From NCBI GenBank assembly GCA_004802725.1, contig SGPM01000312.1:1-31966 (forward strand): a DNA stretch of 31,966 nt, in the 5' to 3' direction. A program made the position numbers and the translations under genes. Origin of the DNA: Antrodiella citrinella. Taxonomy: Eukaryota > Basidiomycota > Agaricomycetes > Polyporales > Steccherinaceae. Under the pieces are notes generated by a model. The model was not told the origin of the DNA, did not search any database, and saw only the letters and a list, made by a program, of their open reading frames with translations. Positions 10,984 to 20,900 of this stretch are shown here, piece after piece; position 1 is the stretch's first letter, and the number at the start of each line of letters is the position of its first letter.

Positions 10984-13900
10984 ATGTCGTATGCATCTAA
11001 TCCATGGCTGCTACAGCCAGTCTCAGCGGAACTCACCATTCAGTACAAGGGCCACCGCGCTTCAGAAATGTCTGCTGCTTCTCGGGATGGTTTCCTGCAC
11101 CCTGACATCAACCAGAAATGTGAAGGAGATCTCCTCTATTTGGATTTTCCTAAAGAACTGGTCACAATAGACCCTGTGCGCTCGTTGACAGTCACATTCA
11201 TTCTTGTTACGGGAGGTACACAAATGAAAGTTCGTTGGTCAGGGGATGCACTCCAGAAGGGCTCTGTGCGTGTGATGCTCGTTGATCTCTGTCGACCTCA
11301 AGCTCATGATTTCTTTCACGATATACAGAGTCTTCTTCAATCACTACGCCATGCAGTCGGAATGGCAATGACCAACGGCAATGGTTTGGCAGAGTCCAGC
11401 ATGTGCGTGCATTCCGTAAAACCACTTATGATGATGACTTACACTCCTTCATTTGCTGCAGCTCGCGCTTGCGATATAATGAGAAGTATGTAACCACCTG
11501 AATATCCTTCACCTCTATGTTCAAACAACACTCCTTCAGCGGCATGAAATTGAAGTCCGATGAATTACTATGGCTTCAAGTTGCTCCCAAGCCCCCTCCG
11601 GTCCTGCTGTCTAGTATATCAGCGGATAACTGGCAAGCTCGTCCGCTTAGTGCGAGAATGGAACCTCTTCCTAGGAGCATACCGCTGCTGGATCGCATGC
11701 TCACTAGTAGCACCGTTGTCGCGGCTGCAAGTCACACACAAACACATCCTGCTGCCACCATTCCCTCAATGATTCTACCACCAATGGAACGCTCCGAGAA
11801 CGGTGTACCTTCCTCCTCGAAGGCTACCAGGCCGACGTCCAGAAGTCCTACGACGTATCCACCTTCACGCCCGATGTATGCGCATATGAACGCCCCCATT
11901 CAAGTTCAAGAACAGCAACAACAACCTGCAGTGACGCATGAGCCACGTTCTTCAGCGGCGTCCCCAATGACCAGCGAGAAGACCCCCTTTGGTTCACCCT
12001 CTGATCTGTCTACTGCCACCCTGTCGTCCCTGCTCAAGTCTTCTCAGATGATGATCACTGCAGAACCACCCTCGCGGTCCGCAATACTGCGAACACCGAT
12101 CTCACGTCGTAGTACTATCGCTACCGCCCAACCGATACCGTCTTCGTCAACGCTGACACCCGCAACTGCGCCGAATGCCTCTCCTTCATTGCCGAAGTCA
12201 CCTTTCACCCATCGTGCTACTGTTGTTGCCGCCCAGCCAACGCCGTCGTCGTTCACATTGGAATCCAACAATGTGCCTACTGCTCCCTCATCGCAATCTG
12301 CGAAATCCAGACCGGTTATCTCAAGTCGTAACAGTATCCCTACCACTCAATCAACCCCGTCTATGTCAAACTTGGGGTCCACAGCTGCGCCTACTGCCTC
12401 TTCCTCATCGCAATCACTGAAAACGAACCCGAAAACGAAATTCTCACTTCACCCCTCTATACCTGACACGCGGTCGCCTTTGTCGCGTCGCGGCACCAAA
12501 ACTGCCGTTCCGCCAATACCGTCTCCCTCAAACCTGGCTTCTCCGCCTGCTTCTCCCGGAATTGGGAGTATCCATGGATCGCCTCTCTTGTCTAGAGCGA
12601 CCACTGTCTCTGATCCACGGCGATGTCCTCAATTATCCGTCTCCACGGGCCAAGTTGCGAACGGTGCAGCGTCTTCCACCAATCTCACGCCGCTAGGGGG
12701 GGAAACCTCTTCGCCCGTTGAGTCAGACTCAAACAGTGACGCTTCAGCCACAAGAAGACATACGCGCCGCAGAGGCAGGGGTGCGCATACGAAGACACGG
12801 CTACCCAAGTCGAACTGTCCTGCTACACCTTCATTGCAGATGCAGGAGATAGATGGTCATCACGGATCAAACGCACGGACTGTTTCTGAAAATGGGGCAA
12901 CACCGTCTACTCCTTCCATGAGTGTTTCCCGTACCATGTTCTTGAATCCGTATAACCGTGGAGCACAGGTAAGAAGATCAAGACACGTTGAGTTTATACG
13001 ATGTTTACAGTCATCCAGACGTCGGGCTCCGCCCTTCCGCCAAGTTCCCACTCTCCGCTGTTTTCAGAGTCACTGTCGACTTCCAGCTCGTCCACGGCTC
13101 CCTCAACTCCATTGACAGATTCGAACAACAACAATCTTGCAGGTGCCATCAGTAGCGCTTCGACGAAAAGAAAGCGAGAGGTCGAAGTGCCTGCGGCAGG
13201 CAGTGGTGCCGAGAACCAGGAGCGACCCTCCTCCGCAAACGATCTGCCAATATCTAAGCGTACACGGTCCACTTCCGCTGCGCCTGCGAGAACAGAAGAA
13301 GACGCGCAAACGATTGCATGTGAGTCTGGTTCGCGATGTGACCCAAACACCTGGCTGACCAAGTGTCGTTCTAGCTCTGCAGGATCGTCTCACTGAAGAA
13401 AGATTCCAAAAGACCCAAGCACAGAAATCGCATACCCGTCTGCATCGTCGACACGCCGAACTACGGGCAATTCTTGCGAGCGAGCAGGATCGGGCGAACC
13501 ATGCGTTAAATATCCTGCGTTCAGATAATAGTCAGCTGCAGAGAGATCTCATGAATGAACGTGCTGCTCATGCTGAAACGTCGTCAAAGTGGGAGGAGGA
13601 ATCTCAGAATGGACTCAAGCTACAGGACGAGTTGGACGAGGAGCGGAAGAAGACAGTGCGGGCGGAGGAGCGGCTGGCCTACGAGAAAGAGGCTCGCGAG
13701 ATCGTCATGAAGGACGCGGCAGATACTCATAAGGAGCTGCAGGACATGAAGGAGACGCGTGCGAGGGAGAAGGAGGAGCATGACCAGCGGTTGACGGCGG
13801 TGGAGAGTGCGAAGGACGAGCTAACGGCGGCCCTACAGCGGGCTGAAAAGGTTCTCGCCGACGTTGGGCGGGAAACGGAGGATCCGTTCATAGTGCCAGC

Positions 13901-14077
13901 TATGCTGAAGGCATTCGAGAAGATATCCTACTTTTCTAGTGACGCGATGTCACCCACATCTACGAGGTAATGTTTGTGCGGTATTTGGACAGGGTCATGC
14001 ATGTTACTAATACTAACTTAACTAGTAGAAGGGCGGCTGTCTCTTCAGGCACGGATACCATAGAACATGGCTTATAA
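10984..14077 (+). CDS. Unknown protein: N-terminal folded domain, Ser/Pro-rich repeats, coiled coil, C-terminal module
   Basis: A six-exon model gives 937 aa: 10984-11402, 11462-11485, 11540-12968, 13019-13319, 13375-13966 and 14029-14077. The third intron uses the acceptor ending at 13018 and the fourth the acceptor ending at 13374; the nearby alternative acceptors break the frame. Residues 1-~175 look folded (W-S-G-D-A-L-Q-K-G-S and D-F-F-H-D-I-Q-S-L-L are notable) but match no family I know. Residues ~180-620 are Ser/Thr/Pro-rich with four degenerate repeats. A nuclear-localisation-like K-R-K-R-E and a K-R-T-R follow. Residues ~725-890 form a long charged coiled coil. The C-terminal module F-I-V-P-A-M-L-K-A-F-E-K is shared with the next gene. 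If the last intron is retained, the frame stops at 13970, three codons earlier in function. A nuclear or scaffold role is inference only. Confidence 0.8.
12105..12540 (+). repeat. Four degenerate protein repeats in Ser/Pro-rich region
   Basis: Copies begin at about 12105, 12210, 12324 and 12486, spaced 35, 38 and 54 codons. The shared core is R-x-[ST]-x4-[AQV]-x-P-x-P-S-x-[SF]-x-L. For example the copies carry Q-P-I-P-S-S-S-T-L, Q-P-T-P-S-S-F-T-L, Q-S-T-P-S-M-S-N-L and P-P-I-P-S-P-S-N-L. Each is followed by an A/P/S-rich spacer. They look like old internal duplications in a disordered region. Confidence 0.6.
13833..13949 (+). other. Shared C-terminal module, copy 1
   Basis: Encodes residues ~878-916 of the upstream unknown protein. 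From R880 to M916 it aligns without gaps to R382-L418 of the neighbouring protein encoded at 14553-16341, with 18 of 37 identical residues counted by eye. The core is P-x-[IV]-V-P-A-M-L-x-A-F-E-K. Confidence 0.7.
13967..14028 (+). other. Last intron with tandem (NAGNAG) acceptor
   Basis: The donor is GTAATG. TACTAATACTAAC provides a textbook branch site just upstream of acceptors ending at 14025 and 14028 (CTAGTAG). The two choices differ by one Ser codon and keep the frame. Confidence 0.6.
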
Positions 14078-14552
14078 TCCTACCGTATCAACCTATACTC
14101 CTTTCCCTATCTTTGACTACTTGTTCGCTATGTACGTGTAAGTGTATGCAGGAGGTGGATTCACTGGATTGTACTGCATCCAAGTCCGGGACTCCGGGCC
14201 ACCCGACCCGAGAATCACAAAAGGGAAGCTCCGCCATTTATACATTGACCGTACCATCACAAGAGCTAGCGCGTGAGGACGTTTCGGGTACTTCCGTGGG
14301 TGAGGATTGCCCCTACCCACTCGTTATTCCTTTTCAATCTCTTCTAATCTCTTCCCACTCGATGTTCCCCGTCAATACTTCCAGTAGCTGAAGTTTTCAC
14401 TATCGCCCGCCTACGTCTTTTCATTACTGCTACGTCGAGCAGCCGTCAACTCGGATTCAGAGGATCCGGATTGGCTGGGAGGGCAATACTCCAAAGTAAG
14501 TAATGCGGCCTTGCGTATCACTTCAAGTTGAATCTTTTTCTTTGCTTTCAAG
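14078..14552. other. Promoter/leader of the second module-bearing gene
   Basis: A TATA-like ATTTATAC lies near 14236. A strong GTAAGT donor near 14494 and an acceptor TTTCAAG directly before ATG 14553 mark a leader intron of about 58 bp. The exon before it is open in the frame of the ATG back to about 14390 but contains no in-frame ATG, so it is treated as 5' UTR. Confidence 0.45.
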
Positions 14553-16341
14553 ATGGTGTATCTGCTCCGTATCCAAATGTTCGGTGATCAAGCACGAGAG
14601 TTGCTCACAGACGAGCATCGTCCCGGACAACCACGGCACCCTGAAAGGCTTGATCGTGTACTCAGAACGCTCTCTATCTCGAAGCCCGACAGGGTGCGCC
14701 CTGTGTTCAAGAGCGGATTTTTCCTGTGCTACTACAATGAAGAGAACGCCGTGCGTATTGTCGTCGGTTTACCCACTCTCTTGCGCGTGTCTATGTGACG
14801 CTTTGACGCGTGGGCTTGCGGCCATGTCATGCCCTCATGTGCCTCAGAATCTGGTGGGGTTAAGGTCAAATGACTGGCTCATGATGTCCACGTGGCCCAC
14901 GGGAATTCGCGCCTGTCTTTGCGGATGTATTGAACTTCTCACTTCACTCTCTAGGAGATTGTTCGTGAGTTGAAACGAAACATAACCTTCGATGACAGCA
15001 CGAAAAAGATATTTGACGAACTCTGCGTGTAAGCATTTTCCACGTGTCGTCGTCGTACCTGGGTTGCTGACGCGTCCCTGCTAGAGCATATATGCTACTG
15101 ACTGTCGTGTGAGTGCACATGAGAGCTGCTATCAGCAAAATGCGACTCATGAACGTCACGAAACAGAGGTGGCACCGGCACAGTCTTTGACTCACGGTTC
15201 AAACCTCGACCATATCGCAGGAGATCCCGGTCGGCGTCACCTCGACCAGGACCTTCGTATCACAAGTATTCTAAGAATGATCGCGAGCGACATCGTCTTC
15301 CCCCCTCTCGGCAACCCACTTTGGACAACAAACAATGGGAAAGACCTCCAGTAATGGCTGGCGTGACTCCAAGCTCGAGTTTGTCTAGTTTGCAACCAGG
15401 GTCAATGGGTTCGATAGACGATGCAGTCGCTGTGCTAGCAAATCCTACCGACACTATGATGAACGCCTTGAAGGTTCTGCAAAACTCTGCGACGATGCAA
15501 GCTCTCATGAAGAAAGAATCCCAAAATGAGGTGAGAATCTCAACGAACGTGCGGGACTTCTTGTTTGTTGATTCAATGTTCTGGTTTAGGTTATCGTGAA
15601 AAGGGAGGAAATGGAGGCATCGTTGGACTCCATACCAATCACGTCAGCGCCAGAGCCTTCTCCGCCAAAGCGACTGAAGGTACAGCGGGATCGATATGCA
15701 AGTTCTAGGGTCATACAGCCCGCTTCATCATCCAGCCGCACTTCTGACCAGGATTGGCATGCATCCAACGGTCATTCTACATCAAGCAACGATGCGTCGA
15801 ACCGTCAGAGTCGCTCGTTTCCTACGGAGCTTAAAGGGACGGCTGCAAAGAGCTTCCAGCGGCAGAGTGATGAGGAAACAACTTTGGGTCGACAACTGCA
15901 GGACATTCGGCGCCAGATGACGGCTCTGAGGGCGCAAGAGGACAGTCTGATTGAACGCTTGAAAAAGATCAGCCCGTCTGCTGTTGCGGCCCAGTTGAGC
16001 TCGGCGGAGAAGACGAAGGAAAGTAATTCTATTGCGCTCTGTAAGTCTTCCATTTTGATAATAATACGTGCTGTTGGTACTGACGGCAGCACATAGCCGA
16101 TCTCGAAACGGAGAGAGAAAAGCGTAAACGAGCGGAGGAAGTCTGGGAAGACGCACGCAAGGAATACCGAGCTCCGTTGGTCGTCCCCGCCATGCTCGAT
16201 GCATTTGAGAAGCTCGCACAGATTGCTGGAGACGCACTTATCTCGACGTCAAGCTCAGCGTCATCTACTGCATACGCACCGTCGGAGGCGAGTCACTCGC
16301 AAGCCAGCAACAGATGGGGTCCGAGGAAACCGATCATTTGA
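14553..16341 (+). CDS. Unknown coiled-coil protein with the shared C-terminal module
   Basis: Exons 14553-14750, 14955-15028, 15085-15108, 15167-15530, 15590-16040 and 16097-16341 give 451 aa in consistent phase. The N-terminal ~110 residues look folded (S-G-F-F-L-C-Y-Y-N-E-E-N-A, then I-V-R-E-L-K-R-N-I-T-F-D-D, then A-Y-M-L-L-T-V-V) but I recognise no family. An R/S-rich segment follows (R-R-R-S-R-S-A-S-P-R-P). A hydrophobic/Met helix is at ~195-230 and a Ser-rich basic region after it. A coiled coil (~320-360 and ~372-395) leads into the module with L-V-V-P-A-M-L-D-A-F-E-K at 398-409. The first intron (204 bp) is long for this genome and could hide a small exon. The start is uncertain because the ATG directly follows a splice acceptor. 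It is a probable distant paralogue, or domain-sharing partner, of the upstream neighbour. Confidence 0.75.
16123..16239 (+). other. Shared C-terminal module, copy 2
   Basis: Encodes residues ~380-418 of the 451-aa unknown protein and aligns to the end of the 937-aa protein encoded just upstream. In both, the module follows a charged coiled coil and precedes a Ser/Thr-rich tail. Confidence 0.7.
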
Positions 16342-16795
16342 AGGTGGTCTCACTGTTGAAGTCGTTGAAGTCGTCCGTACACACATAGCCATACTTATAC
16401 CCCTGCATTCTCCCCATCGTTCCATATATCATGCCCACTGTAATGTTTTCCATACATACTCATACTCGCATAGTTGGAGGTGTTTGGGCAATTCGAAGTC
16501 TCAGGTAGTAGTAGTTGGTGTTCAACCTCAACGTCAAGTCGTTGACATCGCTTGTATTTGTCGACGTACCAGTTTCCAAGTCTACAAACGCTGTAGAGGA
16601 TATCGTGACTCTGCTTGAAGCTTGTGAAGTTCTGTTCCTAGTTTGGGCGGAACCATCGACATCCGGCGGGTCCCGCCCTATTTATAATTATGGCTCTTAC
16701 GCCATGTGGGACCAAGTTCGAATTGTGGATCGGTATCCCCTGCCGCTCTTGGCTTCCCACCACCATCACCTCACCACCGACAAACAGTAACAGCA
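16342..16795. promoter_or_regulatory. Intergenic region and aldo-keto reductase promoter
   Basis: About 450 bp. A TATA-like TATTTATAA lies at 16679-16687, about 110 bp before the reductase ATG. No coding frame is supported. A short tandem GTTGAAGTC pair occurs at about 16355-16372. Confidence 0.4.
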
Positions 16796-18179
16796 ATGCC
16801 TTGGGACGTTATCAAGTTGAATGACGGTACGTTTGAGTTGTTACAGGTGTAGCGAAGACGGAAGAAGTTGACTATGTTCGCTTTCTAGGCAACGTTATTC
16901 CCAAGATTGCGTTTGGAACGTGGACTTTAGGAAATGGGCAGCAAGCAACGGATAACGTTGACCAAGCCATTGATGTTGGGTTCACGCACATTGGTTAGTC
17001 TAGTCGCTCTAGTTTTACGACCATGTTCACGTCAATTTGAATTGCTTCGTTAGATACCGCTCAGTCATACCGGAACGAGGCAGAGGCTGGTGTAGCTATT
17101 CACGAGAGCGGCCTTGCTCGCGAGGACCTTTTCATCACTACCAAATATTCTGGTTTGAATGGCTTAGATGTTGAAACATCCATTCAGAACAGTCTGCAGA
17201 ACGTGAGTCGCATAAGCTGCCCGCATGGTTCTTTACTGAATGATATGAGTAGCTCGGTGTCAAATATGTCGACTTGTATCTCGTACACCACCCTCGACTT
17301 GCTGTACCCGATATACCGACTCTATGGGCAAAGATGGAAAAAATCAAGCAGGACGGGTTCGCGAAGTGAGTCTCACGCTCAAGTATGTGCTTAAACGAGA
17401 AGCTGACGCCATATGACGCTTACAGGAGCATCGGAGTGAGCAACTTCGAGATTGAGGACCTTCAAGTTCTGCTCGCGTCGGCCAAAATCAAGCCTGCCGC
17501 TAATCAGGTATGTCCTCCATCTTCCATACTTCTCTTTGAGCATTCATGAACATTCTGGAATGAATGTTTGTCTCCAGATTCTCCTTCATCCCTACGTCGT
17601 CAGCCGTCAGTCAACATTAGTGCAATTCTGCCATGACAATGGGATCGCCGTAGAAGCCTATAGCGCCTTGATGCAAGTTTTCTTCTATCTCCGTCTGCTC
17701 AAAAGCATCTTTTGACGACCTCGTGCAGCCCTCTTACTAAGCGGCCAGGAGGCCCTGTCGACGGTCCTGTAAATGACATTGCTACCAGGCTTAACGTGAA
17801 GCCCGAACAGGTCTTGCTGGCTTGGGCGAGTGCCAAGGGTGCCATCGTAGTGACGTACGCCCACAAATATTGCTTACGCACTTCGGCACTGCTCATACCT
17901 TTCTAGCTCAAGCACAAAGAAGGAACGACTCGAAGGCTACCTCGACGCGGGAGACATCAGTGTGTACAATCATTCTTCCATCGAATGACTAACACTTGCT
18001 CACGCGTGTTGTATTTGGCAGAACTCACGCCCGAGGATGTCAGCGCCATCGACAGCGCGGGTGTGGCGGGAGCCAGATGTATGGTAGTCCGCAGCACGCT
18101 CAAGAGATTGGTCGTGGTCGCGCTTGTCGGCGCAGCTGTCCTCGGAACTTGCGGGTATTTCGGTATCGACGTTTTGTGA
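16796..18179 (+). CDS. Aldo-keto reductase with hydrophobic C-terminal tail
   Basis: Nine exons (16796-16826, 16889-16993, 17054-17202, 17253-17365, 17426-17507, 17578-17672, 17729-17854, 17907-17959, 18022-18179) give 303 aa. AKRs are TIM-barrel NAD(P)H oxidoreductases acting on aldehydes and ketones. The catalytic tetrad is intact: Asp46 and Tyr51 in D-T-A-Q-S-Y, Lys76 in I-T-T-K-Y, His107 in Y-L-V-H-H-P. The family strand S-I-G-V-S-N-F and the P-A-A-N-Q motif are present, as is V-E-A-Y-S-A-L. The nucleotide-binding region carries V-T-S-S-T-K-K-E-R-L. Residues ~281-300 are strongly hydrophobic (L-V-V-V-A-L-V-G-A-A-V-L-G), preceded by K-R, so the enzyme may be anchored in a membrane by its tail. 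The sixth intron (17673-17728) begins GCAAGT, a GC-AG intron required to keep the frame. The true substrate is unknown. Confidence 0.9.
17673..17728 (+). other. GC-AG intron in aldo-keto reductase
   Basis: The donor GCAAGT lies between A-L-I and P-L-T-K-R-P-G-G-P, a junction fixed by family conservation. The nearby GT site six bases downstream region (GTTTTC) shifts the frame into a stop. GC-AG introns typically show exactly this strong downstream consensus. Confidence 0.7.
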
Positions 18180-20892
18180 CTCGACGTCCGGACTTAGTCG
18201 ACTCATGATGAGTGCAAATGTATTGAGTAACATCTTGATTCATGTAGGTGGACGTAGGTTGTATCCAAATAAAATTGGCAGATTGCTATACTCCCTGCGC
18301 GCTGTTCAAGTCTATGGTTGAACAGATGAAAAACTGCGCCCTAATCCATGGTCAGGATCCGAACTGCATTGAAGAATCATGTTCTCCGAGGCAATGAGGC
18401 TATTCCGGAGAGAACAACGCGTTGTTTTTGCATATTCACAATCCCAAAGAAATCAGAGTGCGGTCGCGGTCCAGTTGAACGTGAGATCATCGAACCAATT
18501 TCACCGTAGCTTGGTGAGATGAGGATGCGATAAGAATTCCTTTGCATGAGGCTCCGACGAGGCCGTTGCAGTCGCCTGTCTCAGCTTCTAAGGCTGTGAA
18601 GCCTTCAGCGTTGATAGCAAATGGTTAGAGACAATGCAACGAGTAGTAACGTTGAAAAGTTTATTGATCCCGGAGAGACGTACTGTTACATGCAGCCTGA
18701 GTGACACTGACACGAAAAGTTATAAGCTTTTGACGTAAAGAAGCGCACGACGCAAACACGAGATATCTTCGCCTCTCACGTCTTATGAAAGGAAGTAATG
18801 CTCAGACTCTGTAAGATATCAATGGCGTGCGCATTAGAGCTCAAGAAGATAAGACTCGGAAGCGTGAGGGTAACGTACATTCACCGAGAGCAACAAAACA
18901 CGCGCCGACAACGCGCTCGCTAAGAGACTGTCGCGATAGATAATCTTTCGGTGACCGAGATAAGGACGTGAAAATTTGAAAGCTTGTAGCTTGAAGAACG
19001 GAACGGAATGCCAAATAAATCGTGTCCCTCTCCGGACGGCGAAACGCGACTGCATCAAAACACGCGTTGGACGCGTTGTGGTTTTCTTTGCCAATCCGAC
19101 ACTGAGCCTGATCTTTCGGTCCACCATTGTGTTCTGCTGTGCTAGACAGTATTGAGCTTTCTTTCTTGATCCCCGGAGTCTGCAGCTTCAATATATACAC
19201 GTGTAGAAAGAAGAGAGGCTCGTACACATCCAAAGAGGAAATGGATCTGGACCGTGCTATCGAATCGCATGCAACGAAGTTCGGAATCCCCTACACATTC
19301 CGCCCACGTTGCTCATTATCCCGCACCACTGGAGTAAAGATACCATGTCGGAGGAGTGAATCATCGGATAGATGAGAGAAGGAGCAATGGAGAGCACGAT
19401 CGCATTCATTCGTAAAAAACGAGCTGTGGCTAAAGACAGATGAATGTCGTCATCGTCGTTCAACGATAGAAACGCTTGGGTAAATCCGGCAAGACGATGC
19501 TTCGGCGAACACTTTCAGACTGAGCAGAGTTGGCCGAAATGAGATGTATGAATGTATGCTGACGATGAATGAGGTACTCACCTAGGCCTTGTGTTATGAG
19601 GACAATACACCTTGCCTTACATCATCTCCCAGGTCATCCAGCCCAGATGAATGATAATTCAGCAAAAGAAATCGATGACGGGAACGCCACCCCCGGATGA
19701 ACAGATTGAGTGTTCGGGACTGTGCTGACTCGGGTCGGAGGTGACCACGACGCAGGGAAGGCTGTGAGAACCAAACACTTTCTCAGGGACACGACCAGCG
19801 GAGTGAAGAGCTTATCGATGAACAGTCCACGATCTTTGCATCGTCCATCGACGAGACAATGGAGCTCAGAAAGCATGTCGGCACCGGAGAGAAGGTATGT
19901 CGAGAGACGCTGGATCCTTGCCTGCTCGCAGAACCTGAACGTCACCACAGCCCTAGTTGAACGCATGGCGGAGGATACGAGCGGGCGAGGAGAAAAAGAA
20001 CAGGCCGAACGGCGCAATTGCCTCTTTATATTTAATATAAAACCAACGGGCTTTTGACCATCGGGGCGTGTTGTCAGCGTGCTAGAGCAGAGATGGTCTT
20101 GTGATATCACACGAAGTGGATTTCACGATCGACAATAGAGCAATTATTGAATGACGGAAGGGTCGCATTGCCGTGCCTGCCTTCTTCGGACTCCATATGT
20201 GTGCATACGCAGTGGATTGCAGCAACACCAAGTATGAAGGGCATAAGGTCCGAGCCGACATGAGAGAATTTGAGAGAATCCTGTGGATCACTGTGGGGAA
20301 GTAGACAAGGGTTTGCGGGGCGAATGCGCGTACATGCCATTCTGAATAATAAGCTGGGGGGTATTATGTAGCATGACCTGAAAGAGAACGGAGATGAACA
20401 CGATTGAAGACCGAGTGAGTAAGAAGTGACATGACTGAGGCGTAACCGGCAAAAAGAGTAGACGTAGCGCAGCTGCTGATCAAGGTTATAGAGCAAAGTC
20501 ATCCCGTACTGACGGGTGAGAGCCTGCAGGAGGGTATCACGGACGCTGCTGTGAAATTCTATCAGCACCTATAGTGGCCGACATCACGACGTCGGCCTGG
20601 TCAATTCCGTATGGTCGAGTTAGATATACCCTCGGGAATTATCTTGGTATGGCGCCGAGTGCGTGTGGGACATACGTGGGCACCCGACGTGATACGGTTT
20701 GTACGTGAATTGTTCCGCAAGAATGGAAACTTGGAAGGGATCTGAGGCGCAACCCTTGTACATCTGGTGGGCTCTAAAGTAGCGGTGGGGGTATCATGAG
20801 AAAGAATCAGGATCAGATGGTTTGAGCACAGGGCCAACAGGGACACACACCGAAACGTAACCTTGTGTTCTTTAGACACCTCACTTGAGCCG
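18180..20892. other. 2.7-kb gene-free region
   Basis: No frame here combines an ATG, protein-like composition and splice support. The longer frames (minus strand 19634-20110 and 20107-20568) open at GTG and are rich in Cys, Arg, Ser and Leu as chance frames are. A palindromic AT element lies at 20025-20041. I recognise no transposon end, tRNA or rRNA. It could hold a non-coding RNA or a decayed element beyond my recognition. Confidence 0.45.
20025..20041. repeat. AT-rich palindrome
   Basis: TTTATATT and AATATAAA are perfect 8-bp inverted arms around a single T, set in GC-balanced DNA. It could be a bidirectional TATA element; no gene is supported on either side. Confidence 0.4.
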
Positions 20893-20900
20893 TATAAATA
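20893..20900 (+). promoter_or_regulatory. TATA-like box upstream of RING gene
   Basis: TATAAATA on the plus strand, about 770 bp before the RING-protein ATG. It would suit a long, intron-containing leader, but the gene may instead use a start nearer the coding region. Confidence 0.35.

Noticed and set aside
13001..13396. Separate ORF in the 937-aa gene region
   Set aside because: It is the true frame of exon 4 joined to its neighbours by the acceptors at 13018 and 13374, not an independent gene.
15109..15220. 112-bp intron with acceptor at 15220 in the 451-aa gene
   Set aside because: An acceptor at 15166 gives a typical 58-bp intron and keeps the same frame with extra plausible coding sequence, so it was preferred.
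19634..20568. Two overlapping minus-strand frames of about 155 codons
   Set aside because: Both open at GTG and have chance-like composition (Cys, Arg, Ser, Leu); no splice continuity or motif.
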